From an uncultured Prosthecobacter sp. (lineage in GTDB: Bacteria > Verrucomicrobiota > Verrucomicrobiia > Verrucomicrobiales > Verrucomicrobiaceae), in NCBI GenBank assembly GCA_937941745.1, contig CALDGV010000652.1, forward strand, positions 1-5,085: 5,085 nt of DNA. Reading direction: 5' to 3'. This document shows positions 1 through 5,085 of this stretch, piece after piece. The first letter of the stretch is position 1, and every line of letters begins with the position of its first letter. The notes under the pieces were generated by a model. That model made no database searches. It saw only the letters and a program-made list of their open reading frames with translations, and was not told the origin of the DNA. A program made the translations under genes and the position numbers.

Positions 1-1
1 G

Positions 2-166
2 GCAAATCCAGCCCTGGAGGATGTGGTGCGCCTGCCTGCCAGCGTGGACCAGATTCTTTTGAGGATCCTGAGGAACCTGGATGAGGCCTGCGAGCGGACG
101 GACAACCTGCCGCTGCGGCACACCATGCGCCGCCTAGCGTCCAAGCTGATGAAGGAAGGGATCTAA
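2..166 (+). CDS. 3' end of an unrecognised gene (partial, 54 codons)
   Basis: An open frame runs from the left edge (first full codon at base 2) to a TAA at 164-166, giving the last 54 residues of a protein that starts outside the window. The tail reads as amphipathic, charged alpha-helix, with runs such as SVDQILLRILRNLDEACER and a basic end, RRLASKLMKEGI. No membrane segment, signal or catalytic motif is visible, and I do not recognise the family. Codons favour G or C at the third position, as in the rest of the window, which supports real coding. It lies on the same strand as the receptor, but 208 bp separate them and the receptor has its own promoter-like region, so one operon is unlikely. 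With this little sequence, a chance open frame in GC-rich DNA cannot be fully excluded. Confidence 0.6.
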   Translation, partial: ANPALEDVVRLPASVDQILLRILRNLDEACERTDNLPLRHTMRRLASKLMKEGI

Positions 167-175
167 CAAGGAGCA

Positions 176-242
176 AGGCCCTTGAGAGGTCTGCAAATCA
201 GCGTTGACCACAGTCCCCGAAGGGCCTGACCCCTCCGATTTT
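176..242 (+). terminator. Possible weak terminator of the upstream gene
   Basis: A perfect 8-bp inverted repeat, AGGCCCTT (176-183) and AAGGGCCT (220-227), begins 10 bases after the TAA. Inside its 36-nt loop a second pair, GGTC (188-191) and GACC (206-209), could extend the fold. Only four T residues follow, at 239-242, about 11 bases beyond the stem. The structure is therefore not a classical intrinsic terminator. The call rests mainly on position. Confidence 0.3.
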
Positions 243-261
243 GTGCCCTGCACGGCTTTTG

Positions 262-278
262 TTGCGACTGAATCGCAA
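262..278. promoter_or_regulatory. Perfect palindrome TTGCGA-N5-TCGCAA, possible operator
   Basis: TTGCGA (262-267) and TCGCAA (273-278) are exact inverse complements around a 5-bp spacer centred on base 270. The site lies in the most AT-rich stretch of the intergenic region, 28 bp (centre to centre) upstream of the Fur-like box. The length and symmetry suit a dimeric regulator. The arms resemble the outer arms of some Fur-type boxes, but the usual ATG/CAT core is missing, so the regulator is not assigned. Confidence 0.4.
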
Positions 279-286
279 ATTTAATG

Positions 287-315
287 TTGCGCATGGTTCT
301 CATTTGCACTAAAAG
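287..315 (+). promoter_or_regulatory. Candidate sigma-70-type promoter of the receptor gene
   Basis: A -35-like TTGCGC (287-292) is followed after exactly 17 bp by a -10-like TAAAAG (310-315, four of six consensus bases). Transcription would begin near base 322, leaving an untranslated leader of about 50 nt before the receptor start. The match is weak: only the TTG part of the -35 agrees. Its overlap with the Fur-like box is what makes it attractive, since repressor binding there would block RNA polymerase. A weaker alternative is TTGTTG (259-264) with TAATGT (282-287). Confidence 0.35.
289..307. promoter_or_regulatory. Fur-box-like operator
   Basis: GCGCATGGTTCTCATTTGC shares the core geometry ATG-N5-CAT with the classical 19-bp Fur consensus GATAATGATAATCATTATC, matching 12 of 19 positions if the central A/T is counted. 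It fits better to a proteobacterial-style variant of the form GCAAATGATTATCATTTGC (15 of 19). The symmetry extends one base each side: TGC-N2-ATG at 288-295 mirrors CAT-N2-GCA at 301-308. It sits between the candidate -35 and -10, where a ferric-uptake repressor would act. The downstream TonB-dependent receptor is a typical Fur target. Binding by Fur rather than a relative such as Zur is inferred. Confidence 0.5.
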
Positions 316-325
316 CGCCGCCTTC

Positions 326-340
326 TGAGATCACGTCTCA
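326..340. promoter_or_regulatory. Palindrome TGAGA-N5-TCTCA in the receptor leader
   Basis: TGAGA (326-330) and TCTCA (336-340) are perfect inverse complements with a 5-bp spacer, the same spacing as the other two palindromes upstream. As DNA it could be a third repressor site just downstream of the inferred transcription start. As RNA it could form a small hairpin whose last base is the A of the mini-ORF start codon at 340. A 5-bp arm is short enough to occur by chance. Confidence 0.3.
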
Positions 341-378
341 TGAATTTGCACCTTTTCACCCTCAACCATCCCGAATGA
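340..378 (+). CDS. Possible 12-residue leader peptide overlapping the receptor start
   Basis: ATG at 340 opens a frame encoding MNLHLFTLNHPE, ending at TGA 376-378. That stop overlaps the receptor ATG (375-377) in the arrangement ATGA, which is characteristic of translational coupling through ribosome re-initiation. The receptor start has no Shine-Dalgarno sequence of its own, so coupling would explain how it is translated. The mini-ORF has only a weak purine stretch, GAGA at 327-330, about nine bases before its start, and that stretch lies in the TGAGA/TCTCA palindrome. The peptide has no run of regulatory codons typical of attenuators. A frame this short can easily be accidental. Confidence 0.3.
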   Translation: MNLHLFTLNHPE

Positions 379-2591
379 AACCCACCCTGATCCCGGCCTT
401 GTTGGCTCTCCTTGGCGGCTCCCTACCCGCTCAAGAGGTCGCCACCACCGAACCCGTGGAGGCTGCCCCTCAGGCAGCCGCCTCCAGCACCGCCGCCCCG
501 GCTTCGGGGAGCACCACGACCCTTGACACCATCGTCATCACGGCAGAAACGCAGGCGAAACCCATCATCCAGGGGCCGTTCCTGCCCGATGTGATGGACG
601 GCAAAATCTTCGCCGGGAAAAAGACGTCCGTCATCGACTTTGACGCGCTCCCGCAGATCCAGACGGACAATTACCGCCAGGCGTTCACGAAGACCCCCGG
701 CCTGCTGACCAGCGAGCTTTCCAACAACTCCCTGCTCTCTCTTGGCAGCCGCGGCATCGGCGACCCTCATGAGTCTCAGGACATCCTGGTGCTGAAAGAC
801 GGCGTGCCCTTCGTGATGGACCAGTTTGGCTACCCCACGGTCTATTATGCCCCACCGCTGGAGGCGATGGACCGGCTGGAGTTCGTGCGTGGTGGCGCGT
901 CCCTGCTTTATGGGCCACAGCCAGCCGGCTCGCTGAACTATGTGACCCACCGTCCGACCCTCGACAAGGAGTTCCAGTTCAGCACCCAGAACCTGATCGG
1001 TCAGGATGACTTTTACTCCAACTACACCTCCATGGACGGCACCATCGGCCGCCTGAGCTACCTCGTGAACTACAACCACCGCAGCGGCGAAAGCTTCCGC
1101 GGCCGGAACAGTGACTACGAGTTGAACGGCGGAACGATCTTCCTGGGCCTGGACCTCAAAACGGACACGCGCTGGTACCTCAACCTGGATCTCTACAAGT
1201 CCAACGCAGGCGAGCCTGGCGGGCTGAACTTCCAAAACGGTGGCAACAACCTGAATTACAACCGCAACCGTGACCGTGCACAGCTGGAGCACGACCGAGT
1301 GATTGTGGAGCGCTACTTTGCCACCCTGGGCCTGGAACACGATGTGTCCGACGCCACCCAGGTCACCTGGAAGCTGTTTGGCGGTTATTCCAACCGCACC
1401 AGCCACCGCCAGCGCGGCACCGGCTTCGGCACCCTGCCCACCTCGTCGCTGAACACCACCTCCGAGCACCGCTACTACACCGTCGGCACGGACCTGCGCT
1501 TCAGCCACGCCTGGATGGCCTGGGGTGAGGAGCACCACCTCACGGCAGGCATCACCTCCTCCTACACCTATGCGCCCATTCTGAACTCCCTGGGCACCAG
1601 CCCGCAGGCAACCGACGGCACCATCTTCAACGACATCGCCCGTCGCTCCAGCTACATCGCCTTCTTTGCGGAAAACCAGTTCAAATGGGGCCGCTTCAGC
1701 ATCATCCCCGCCTTCCGCATGGAAAATGTCTGGCAGACCGTGCAGGACGGCGTCCGCCGCAACAGCAACACCCTGGCCCAGCTGCCTGAGCGCGACCAGG
1801 CGGATGCCCAGCATGTGCCCCTGGCCGCGATCGGCCTGGCCTACGATGTCACGGACACCAGCTCCATGTATTTCAACCTCTCGCAGGGCTACAAGCCGCC
1901 GACCTATGCGGATTCGCTGCCCATCAACAACAATGTCGCCAACACCGATCTGAGCCCCGGTCACACCCTGACCTATGAGCTGGGCTACCGCGGCCGCCCT
2001 TCGGAGTTCTTCAACTGGGACGTGAGCGGCTTCTTCATCGACTACCAGGACCGTTTCGGCACCACCACCGCTGGCGGAGTCACCACCGTGCGCAATGTCG
2101 GGCATTCCCAGAACTGGGGTCTCGATGTGGCGGGTGAGCTGGACCTTGTCGCTACAGCGGCCAAGCTCACGGGCGGAGATGCCAAGACGGCCACCCAGCG
2201 TTTCGGCAACCTGGCTTTTCACGTCGCCTATGAGTGGCTGAACGCCGAGTTTGTGGATGGCCCGCTCAAAGGTTTCGAGCCTCAGTATGCTCCAGAACAC
2301 CTGCTGCGCGTGGGGCTGACCTACCGCTGGAGGGAGCGCTTCAAAATCTCGCTTCTGCACACCTATGTGGACCAGCACTTTGCGAACGACAACAACACGG
2401 CGGACTTCAACATCCCTGCCTACCACGTGACCGACCTCATCGCCGAGGCAAAGGTCTGGAAAAACAACGTGACCCTGCTGGCGGGCATCAACAACCTCTT
2501 CGATCAGGACTACTACAGCCGCATCCGCGCCAACGGCATCGATCCTGCCTACGGTCGTAACTTCTACGTCGGCGTCCGTCTGGAATACTGA
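375..2591 (+). CDS. FecA-like TonB-dependent outer-membrane receptor
   Basis: This complete 738-residue receptor should import a metal chelate or similar ligand across the outer membrane using TonB-ExbB-ExbD energy. Residues 1-19 form a Sec signal peptide, probably cut after LPA. An Ala/Thr/Pro-rich linker leads to the TonB box DTIVITAE (51-58). The plug domain spans about 85-193 and includes LGSRGIGD, ILVLKDGVP, MDRLEFVRGGASLLYGP and LNYVTHRP, a pattern typical of the FecA-like (ferric dicitrate) branch. A beta-barrel follows from about 200, with SQGYKPPTYAD (503-513), PEHLLRVGLTYRW (640-652) and a C-terminal NNLFDQDYYSR...YGRNFYVGVRLEY ending in the aromatic residue expected for BAM insertion. 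No N-terminal STN signalling domain is present, so unlike E. coli FecA it should not drive an anti-sigma/sigma cascade. ATG 375 is the only usable start: the frame is open back to a TAA at 282 but has no other start codon there, and the next Met (residue 74) would lose the signal peptide. The substrate cannot be read from sequence. Confidence 0.96.
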   Translation: MKPTLIPALLALLGGSLPAQEVATTEPVEAAPQAAASSTAAPASGSTTTLDTIVITAETQAKPIIQGPFLPDVMDGKIFAGKKTSVIDFDALPQIQTDNYRQAFTKTPGLLTSELSNNSLLSLGSRGIGDPHESQDILVLKDGVPFVMDQFGYPTVYYAPPLEAMDRLEFVRGGASLLYGPQPAGSLNYVTHRPTLDKEFQFSTQNLIGQDDFYSNYTSMDGTIGRLSYLVNYNHRSGESFRGRNSDYELNGGTIFLGLDLKTDTRWYLNLDLYKSNAGEPGGLNFQNGGNNLNYNRNRDRAQLEHDRVIVERYFATLGLEHDVSDATQVTWKLFGGYSNRTSHRQRGTGFGTLPTSSLNTTSEHRYYTVGTDLRFSHAWMAWGEEHHLTAGITSSYTYAPILNSLGTSPQATDGTIFNDIARRSSYIAFFAENQFKWGRFSIIPAFRMENVWQTVQDGVRRNSNTLAQLPERDQADAQHVPLAAIGLAYDVTDTSSMYFNLSQGYKPPTYADSLPINNNVANTDLSPGHTLTYELGYRGRPSEFFNWDVSGFFIDYQDRFGTTTAGGVTTVRNVGHSQNWGLDVAGELDLVATAAKLTGGDAKTATQRFGNLAFHVAYEWLNAEFVDGPLKGFEPQYAPEHLLRVGLTYRWRERFKISLLHTYVDQHFANDNNTADFNIPAYHVTDLIAEAKVWKNNVTLLAGINNLFDQDYYSRIRANGIDPAYGRNFYVGVRLEY

Positions 2592-2623
2592 TCTCCGCGA
2601 TCGTTTCGAAAAGCACATCCGCC

Positions 2624-2659
2624 GGGGCGGCATGGGAGTTGTGGACTCCCTGCCGCCCC
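2624..2659. terminator. Strong hairpin between convergent genes, probable bidirectional terminator
   Basis: GGGGCGGCA (2624-2632) plus GGGAGT (2634-2639) pair with ACTCCC (2645-2650) plus TGCCGCCCC (2651-2659). This gives a 15-bp, mostly G-C stem with one bulged T (2633) and a five-base loop, TGTGG. It starts 33 bp after the receptor stop and lies 11 bp beyond the stop of the opposing gene, so it can serve both transcripts. There is no good T-tract on the plus side. On the minus side a TTTT run (plus-strand AAAA at 2609-2612) follows about 11 bases after the stem. Termination efficiency is therefore uncertain. Confidence 0.65.
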
Positions 2660-2669
2660 TTGGTGCGCA

Positions 2670-5085
2670 TCAGGCTCCTCCGCCGACACGAAGCCGGGTC
2701 CGACCGGACTGGATCGGCGCGTTGGAAGCAGCGCTGTCGGGGATCAGGTAGAGGCCGTGGCCGCTCAGGTCGCTGCCGACCTGGTAGTTGATGAGGATGC
2801 CGGAGAACGGCACCGTCGCCGCCGGGCTGCCTTCCTTGAAGCTGCCACTGTAGATGCCTGTCTTCGGATCGATTTTCAGCGTCATGCTCTTCACTGGCGA
2901 GACCAGGGAGACCGTGTTGGGCGCGGAGAGGTTTACTGCCTGATCGAAGGTGGTGATGCGCGTGTCTGCAAAGGTCAGTATCAGAGCGGCTGGGCTGCTG
3001 CCCAGGTCGAGGAAGGTGTGCAGGTTGTTCACCGGGGTATACTTGCCGCCGAAGAGGGTCAGCTCATGCAGCATGAAGCCGCGCTTGTAGCTGCGGTCGG
3101 TGGCCGCCAGCGGCTGGGCGATCTTGTACCAGTCGAAGGCAGGCGTGTTGTCACTGTAGATGTCCAGGTTCCCCGGGTCGATGAAGCATTCGCCCTGCAG
3201 ACTGCCGGTGTTCTTGAAGAACATGGCATGCAGCGGGATGCAGAAGTCCGCAGACAGGTAGGTGCTGAAGGTGAAGGTGGAGCCGTCTGCGGCCACGCCC
3301 GTCCATTTGGCCACACCGTTCTTGTCGATGCTGACCTGCGCGTAACCATCGCCCTGCGGGAAGGTGGTGTCACCCGGCGTGGCGGTGGTTTGCAGGGCGG
3401 CGTTGTAAAGGCCCTGGAGGTCGGCGGGCACGAGGTTGCTGCTGCTCCAGGCATGGCGGCGCGCTTCGATCACGGCTGTCGTCAGGGGAGCGTCAGGCTG
3501 GTGGCTGACCACGCCGTTCAGGGTGTCGTGCACGACGATCAGGCTTTCCTCTCCGGGCAGGTAGCCGATGGCCATCGGATGATCCACGCTGTCCACGGTG
3601 TCGATCAGGCTGGAGATGGTGCCCACGGTGCCGTTGGCATTGAGCTGCACGAGCAGGGAGTCGCCCACGATCAGCGTGCCGTCCCCCAGCGAGGTGATGG
3701 CGGTCGGTTCGATGAAGCGGGCATTGGCAAAGAGGCCGTCGGCAAAGCTCTCCACGCCCGGTGAGCCGGCATAGGTGGTGACTCCGCCTCCTAGCGTGAC
3801 CCTGCGGATGACGCGGTTTTTGGCGTCCGCCACAAACAGGGCCTTCAAAACGGGGTCGTAGGTGATGCCGCGGGGCTCGTTGAAGAGCGCACCTGTTCCA
3901 CTGCCGTCCTTGTGGCCGGACACGCCAGCCTTGCCCGCCAGGGTCGTCACCACGCCTGCGGGCGTGATTTTGCGGATCGTGTGGTTGCCGCGATCCGTGA
4001 CGTAGAGGTTCCCTGCCGGGTCCAGGCAGAGGCAGCCGGGCGCTTCAAAGCGTGCGGCGGCTCCCGTGCCGTTGGTGCTGCCAGCCTGTCCCGCGCTGCC
4101 CGCCACCGTGCTCACATTGCCTGCCGGGGTGATTTTGCGGATGGTGGCATTGCCCGTGTCGGCCACGTAGAGGTTGCCGGAGGCGTCCAGCGCCAGGCCT
4201 TCCGGGCCGTTGAAGCCTGCCGCATCGCCCAGGCCATCATCGGAACCTGCCGTCGTGCTGCCGGCAAAGGTGCTGACCTCGTCGGTGTCCGAATCGACGA
4301 AGCGGATGACGTGGTTGCCCGTGTCCGCCAGATAGCCGGAGCCATCCGGGAGCAGGGCGATGCCCGAGGGGCTGTTGAAGCGGGCCAGTGAGACATCACC
4401 ATCCACATGGTCAGGCTCGCTGGGAGAGCCCAGATCCTGGGCGCCTAGCAGCATCTCAAAGCGCGGATCGAGGATCTTGGCCTGCAGCAGGTCGTTGCCA
4501 GTGACGATGTTCATCTCCATCCGGAGGTCACCCAGGCTGGCGGGTGTGCGTTTCACCGTCACCACCGCTGTCGGGTCATTGCCGAGGCTGATGTCCAGCA
4601 CACCCACGAGGCTGTGCTTCTGCCCGGCCAGCGTCGCCGAGCCGGAGATGACCCCGGTCGGAGCCACGGTGATCTGCACAAAGCCGCCCAGCCCGAAATT
4701 GGAGTGTGCGGAGCGGGCCACTACACCGTGGAAGGTGCCCACCACGGAAGGATCCAGAGGCAGGATGACCAGCTCAAACTCCAGCGCTGGGCCGGTGCCG
4801 AAGGGGTTGGTGGCCTTGAAGACGAGCTTGCTCGGGATGTAGGCCGTCTTGTCGGCGTTGAGCTTGCTCGGCGTCGTGGGCTTGCCGGAGAGGCGGCCCG
4901 TTTTGGGGTCGAACTTCAGGCCGGCGGGCAGGCCGCTCAGGCTGAAGCCGGTCGGGAAGTTGGTGGCTGTGACGAAGATGTCCACCGGCTCGCTCACCGA
5001 GATGGAGGGCGACAGCGGGATCGCTTCCATCTCCGGCACGGCATCCACGATATGCACGGCGGTGCTGCCGTTCGTCAGGAAGGGG
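2670..5085 (-). CDS. Large putative extracytoplasmic NHL-propeller protein (5' end outside window)
   Basis: The frame is open from the right edge to TGA at 2672-2670, giving at least 804 residues. The GTG at 5057 is not a convincing start: coding continues upstream (PFLTNGSTA) and a Sec signal should lie outside the window. Numbering from that GTG, residues 10-98 form a putative Ig domain of the He_PIG type, with GLPAGLKFDPKTGRLSGKP. A beta domain with GLGGFVQITVAPTGVISG covers about 105-196. An NHL beta-propeller spans about 220-520, with at least four clear blades (LYVADTGNATIRKITPAG and relatives) and one or two degenerate ones. A beta-rich C-terminal region (about 540-795) includes a conserved-looking stretch, MTLKIDPKTGIYSGSFKEG, then VPFSGILI and GLYLIPD. 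There are no catalytic motifs, no transmembrane anchor and no PEP-CTERM or LPXTG signal at the C terminus. Such propellers usually bind proteins or glycans, so a surface or secreted binding role is a reasonable inference. It converges on the receptor gene with a 78-bp gap and need not be related to it. Confidence 0.9.
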   Translation of the reverse strand, partial: PFLTNGSTAVHIVDAVPEMEAIPLSPSISVSEPVDIFVTATNFPTGFSLSGLPAGLKFDPKTGRLSGKPTTPSKLNADKTAYIPSKLVFKATNPFGTGPALEFELVILPLDPSVVGTFHGVVARSAHSNFGLGGFVQITVAPTGVISGSATLAGQKHSLVGVLDISLGNDPTAVVTVKRTPASLGDLRMEMNIVTGNDLLQAKILDPRFEMLLGAQDLGSPSEPDHVDGDVSLARFNSPSGIALLPDGSGYLADTGNHVIRFVDSDTDEVSTFAGSTTAGSDDGLGDAAGFNGPEGLALDASGNLYVADTGNATIRKITPAGNVSTVAGSAGQAGSTNGTGAAARFEAPGCLCLDPAGNLYVTDRGNHTIRKITPAGVVTTLAGKAGVSGHKDGSGTGALFNEPRGITYDPVLKALFVADAKNRVIRRVTLGGGVTTYAGSPGVESFADGLFANARFIEPTAITSLGDGTLIVGDSLLVQLNANGTVGTISSLIDTVDSVDHPMAIGYLPGEESLIVVHDTLNGVVSHQPDAPLTTAVIEARRHAWSSSNLVPADLQGLYNAALQTTATPGDTTFPQGDGYAQVSIDKNGVAKWTGVAADGSTFTFSTYLSADFCIPLHAMFFKNTGSLQGECFIDPGNLDIYSDNTPAFDWYKIAQPLAATDRSYKRGFMLHELTLFGGKYTPVNNLHTFLDLGSSPAALILTFADTRITTFDQAVNLSAPNTVSLVSPVKSMTLKIDPKTGIYSGSFKEGSPAATVPFSGILINYQVGSDLSGHGLYLIPDSAASNAPIQSGRTRLRVGGGA
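3498..4385 (-). repeat. NHL propeller-blade repeats with a 165-bp period
   Basis: Within the minus-strand gene, blades begin at residues 225, 280, 335, 390 and 446 (numbered from the GTG at 5057), an almost constant 55-residue step. Each has the pattern A-x-F-x-x-P-x-G-(I/L)-(A/T), then LYVADTGN-x-x-IRK(I/V)TPAG, then V(S/T)TxAG. A Gly/Asp-rich loop (for example STTAGSDDGLGDA) links one blade to the next. The repeat is visible in the DNA for the second and third blades: the same 14-mer, GTGATTTTGCGGAT, occurs at 3964-3977 and 4129-4142, and ACGTAGAGGTT at 4000-4010 and 4165-4175, both offset by 165 bp. The fifth blade (about 3600-3722) lacks the ADTGN motif, and a possible sixth (about 3498-3584) is barely recognisable. 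Confidence 0.8.

Noticed and set aside
2590..2602. GATC-N5-GATC just after the receptor stop
   Set aside because: Four-base arms are too short to distinguish from chance, and no regulated gene starts nearby.
423..2633. A 736-codon open frame on the minus strand opposite the receptor
   Set aside because: It is a shadow of the GC-rich receptor gene. Its product is a low-complexity Val/Ala/Gly/Arg-rich sequence with no recognisable domain, while the plus frame is an unmistakable TonB receptor.
2757..3764. A 335-codon open frame on the plus strand inside the NHL gene
   Set aside because: Its composition is biased (His, Arg, Gly, Val) with no domain or signal, and the minus strand carries clear NHL and C-terminal beta-rich sequence. 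It is a codon-bias shadow.
3498..4385. The 165-bp repeats considered as a CRISPR or intergenic repeat array
   Set aside because: They are in frame, encode NHL blades at a 55-residue period and diverge as protein repeats do. There are no short identical repeats with unique spacers.
3912..4842. Further plus-strand open frames opposite the NHL blades (3912-4391 and 4360-4842)
   Set aside because: The first has repeat-like sequence that only mirrors the blade repeats on the other strand, and neither shows an independent protein family.
5055..5057. GTG as the start codon of the NHL-propeller gene
   Set aside because: The frame stays open to the window edge, the codon falls just before an Ig-like domain with no signal peptide, and no ribosome-binding site can be seen. 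The gene is more likely truncated by the window.

Overview
This is GC-rich chromosomal DNA from a diderm (outer-membrane) bacterium. A full-length TonB-dependent outer-membrane receptor proves the outer membrane. The phylum is an inference: the NHL-propeller gene on the minus strand mixes putative-Ig and glycine-rich beta domains in a style I associate with Verrucomicrobia (Prosthecobacter/Verrucomicrobium-like) and related Planctomycetes. The lack of a Shine-Dalgarno sequence before the receptor start fits that group. No marker gene here settles it.

Layout, left to right. (1) Bases 2-166 hold the last 54 codons of a plus-strand gene I do not recognise. (2) Bases 167-374 are intergenic: a possible weak terminator, then a compact regulatory region. 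The latter has three short palindromes with the same 5-bp spacer, the middle one resembling a Fur box and lying inside a candidate promoter, followed by a 12-codon mini-ORF whose stop overlaps the receptor start as ATGA. (3) Bases 375-2591 encode a complete 738-residue FecA-like TonB-dependent receptor. (4) Bases 2592-2669 separate two convergent genes and contain a strong hairpin, probably a shared terminator. (5) From 2670 to the right edge, on the minus strand, lies the 3' part of a large gene (at least 804 residues) with a putative Ig domain, a beta domain, an NHL beta-propeller with a 55-residue period and a long C-terminal beta-rich region. Its real start is outside the window.

How they may work together. 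The receptor would take a metal chelate or similar ligand across the outer membrane using TonB/ExbB/ExbD energy, none of which is encoded here. The Fur-like operator suggests iron repression. The NHL gene is convergent, so it is not in the receptor's operon, and nothing in the sequence links the two functionally. I see no tRNA, rRNA, CRISPR array, insertion sequence or attachment site. I found no convincing new biological system. The most interesting part is the control region at 262-378.
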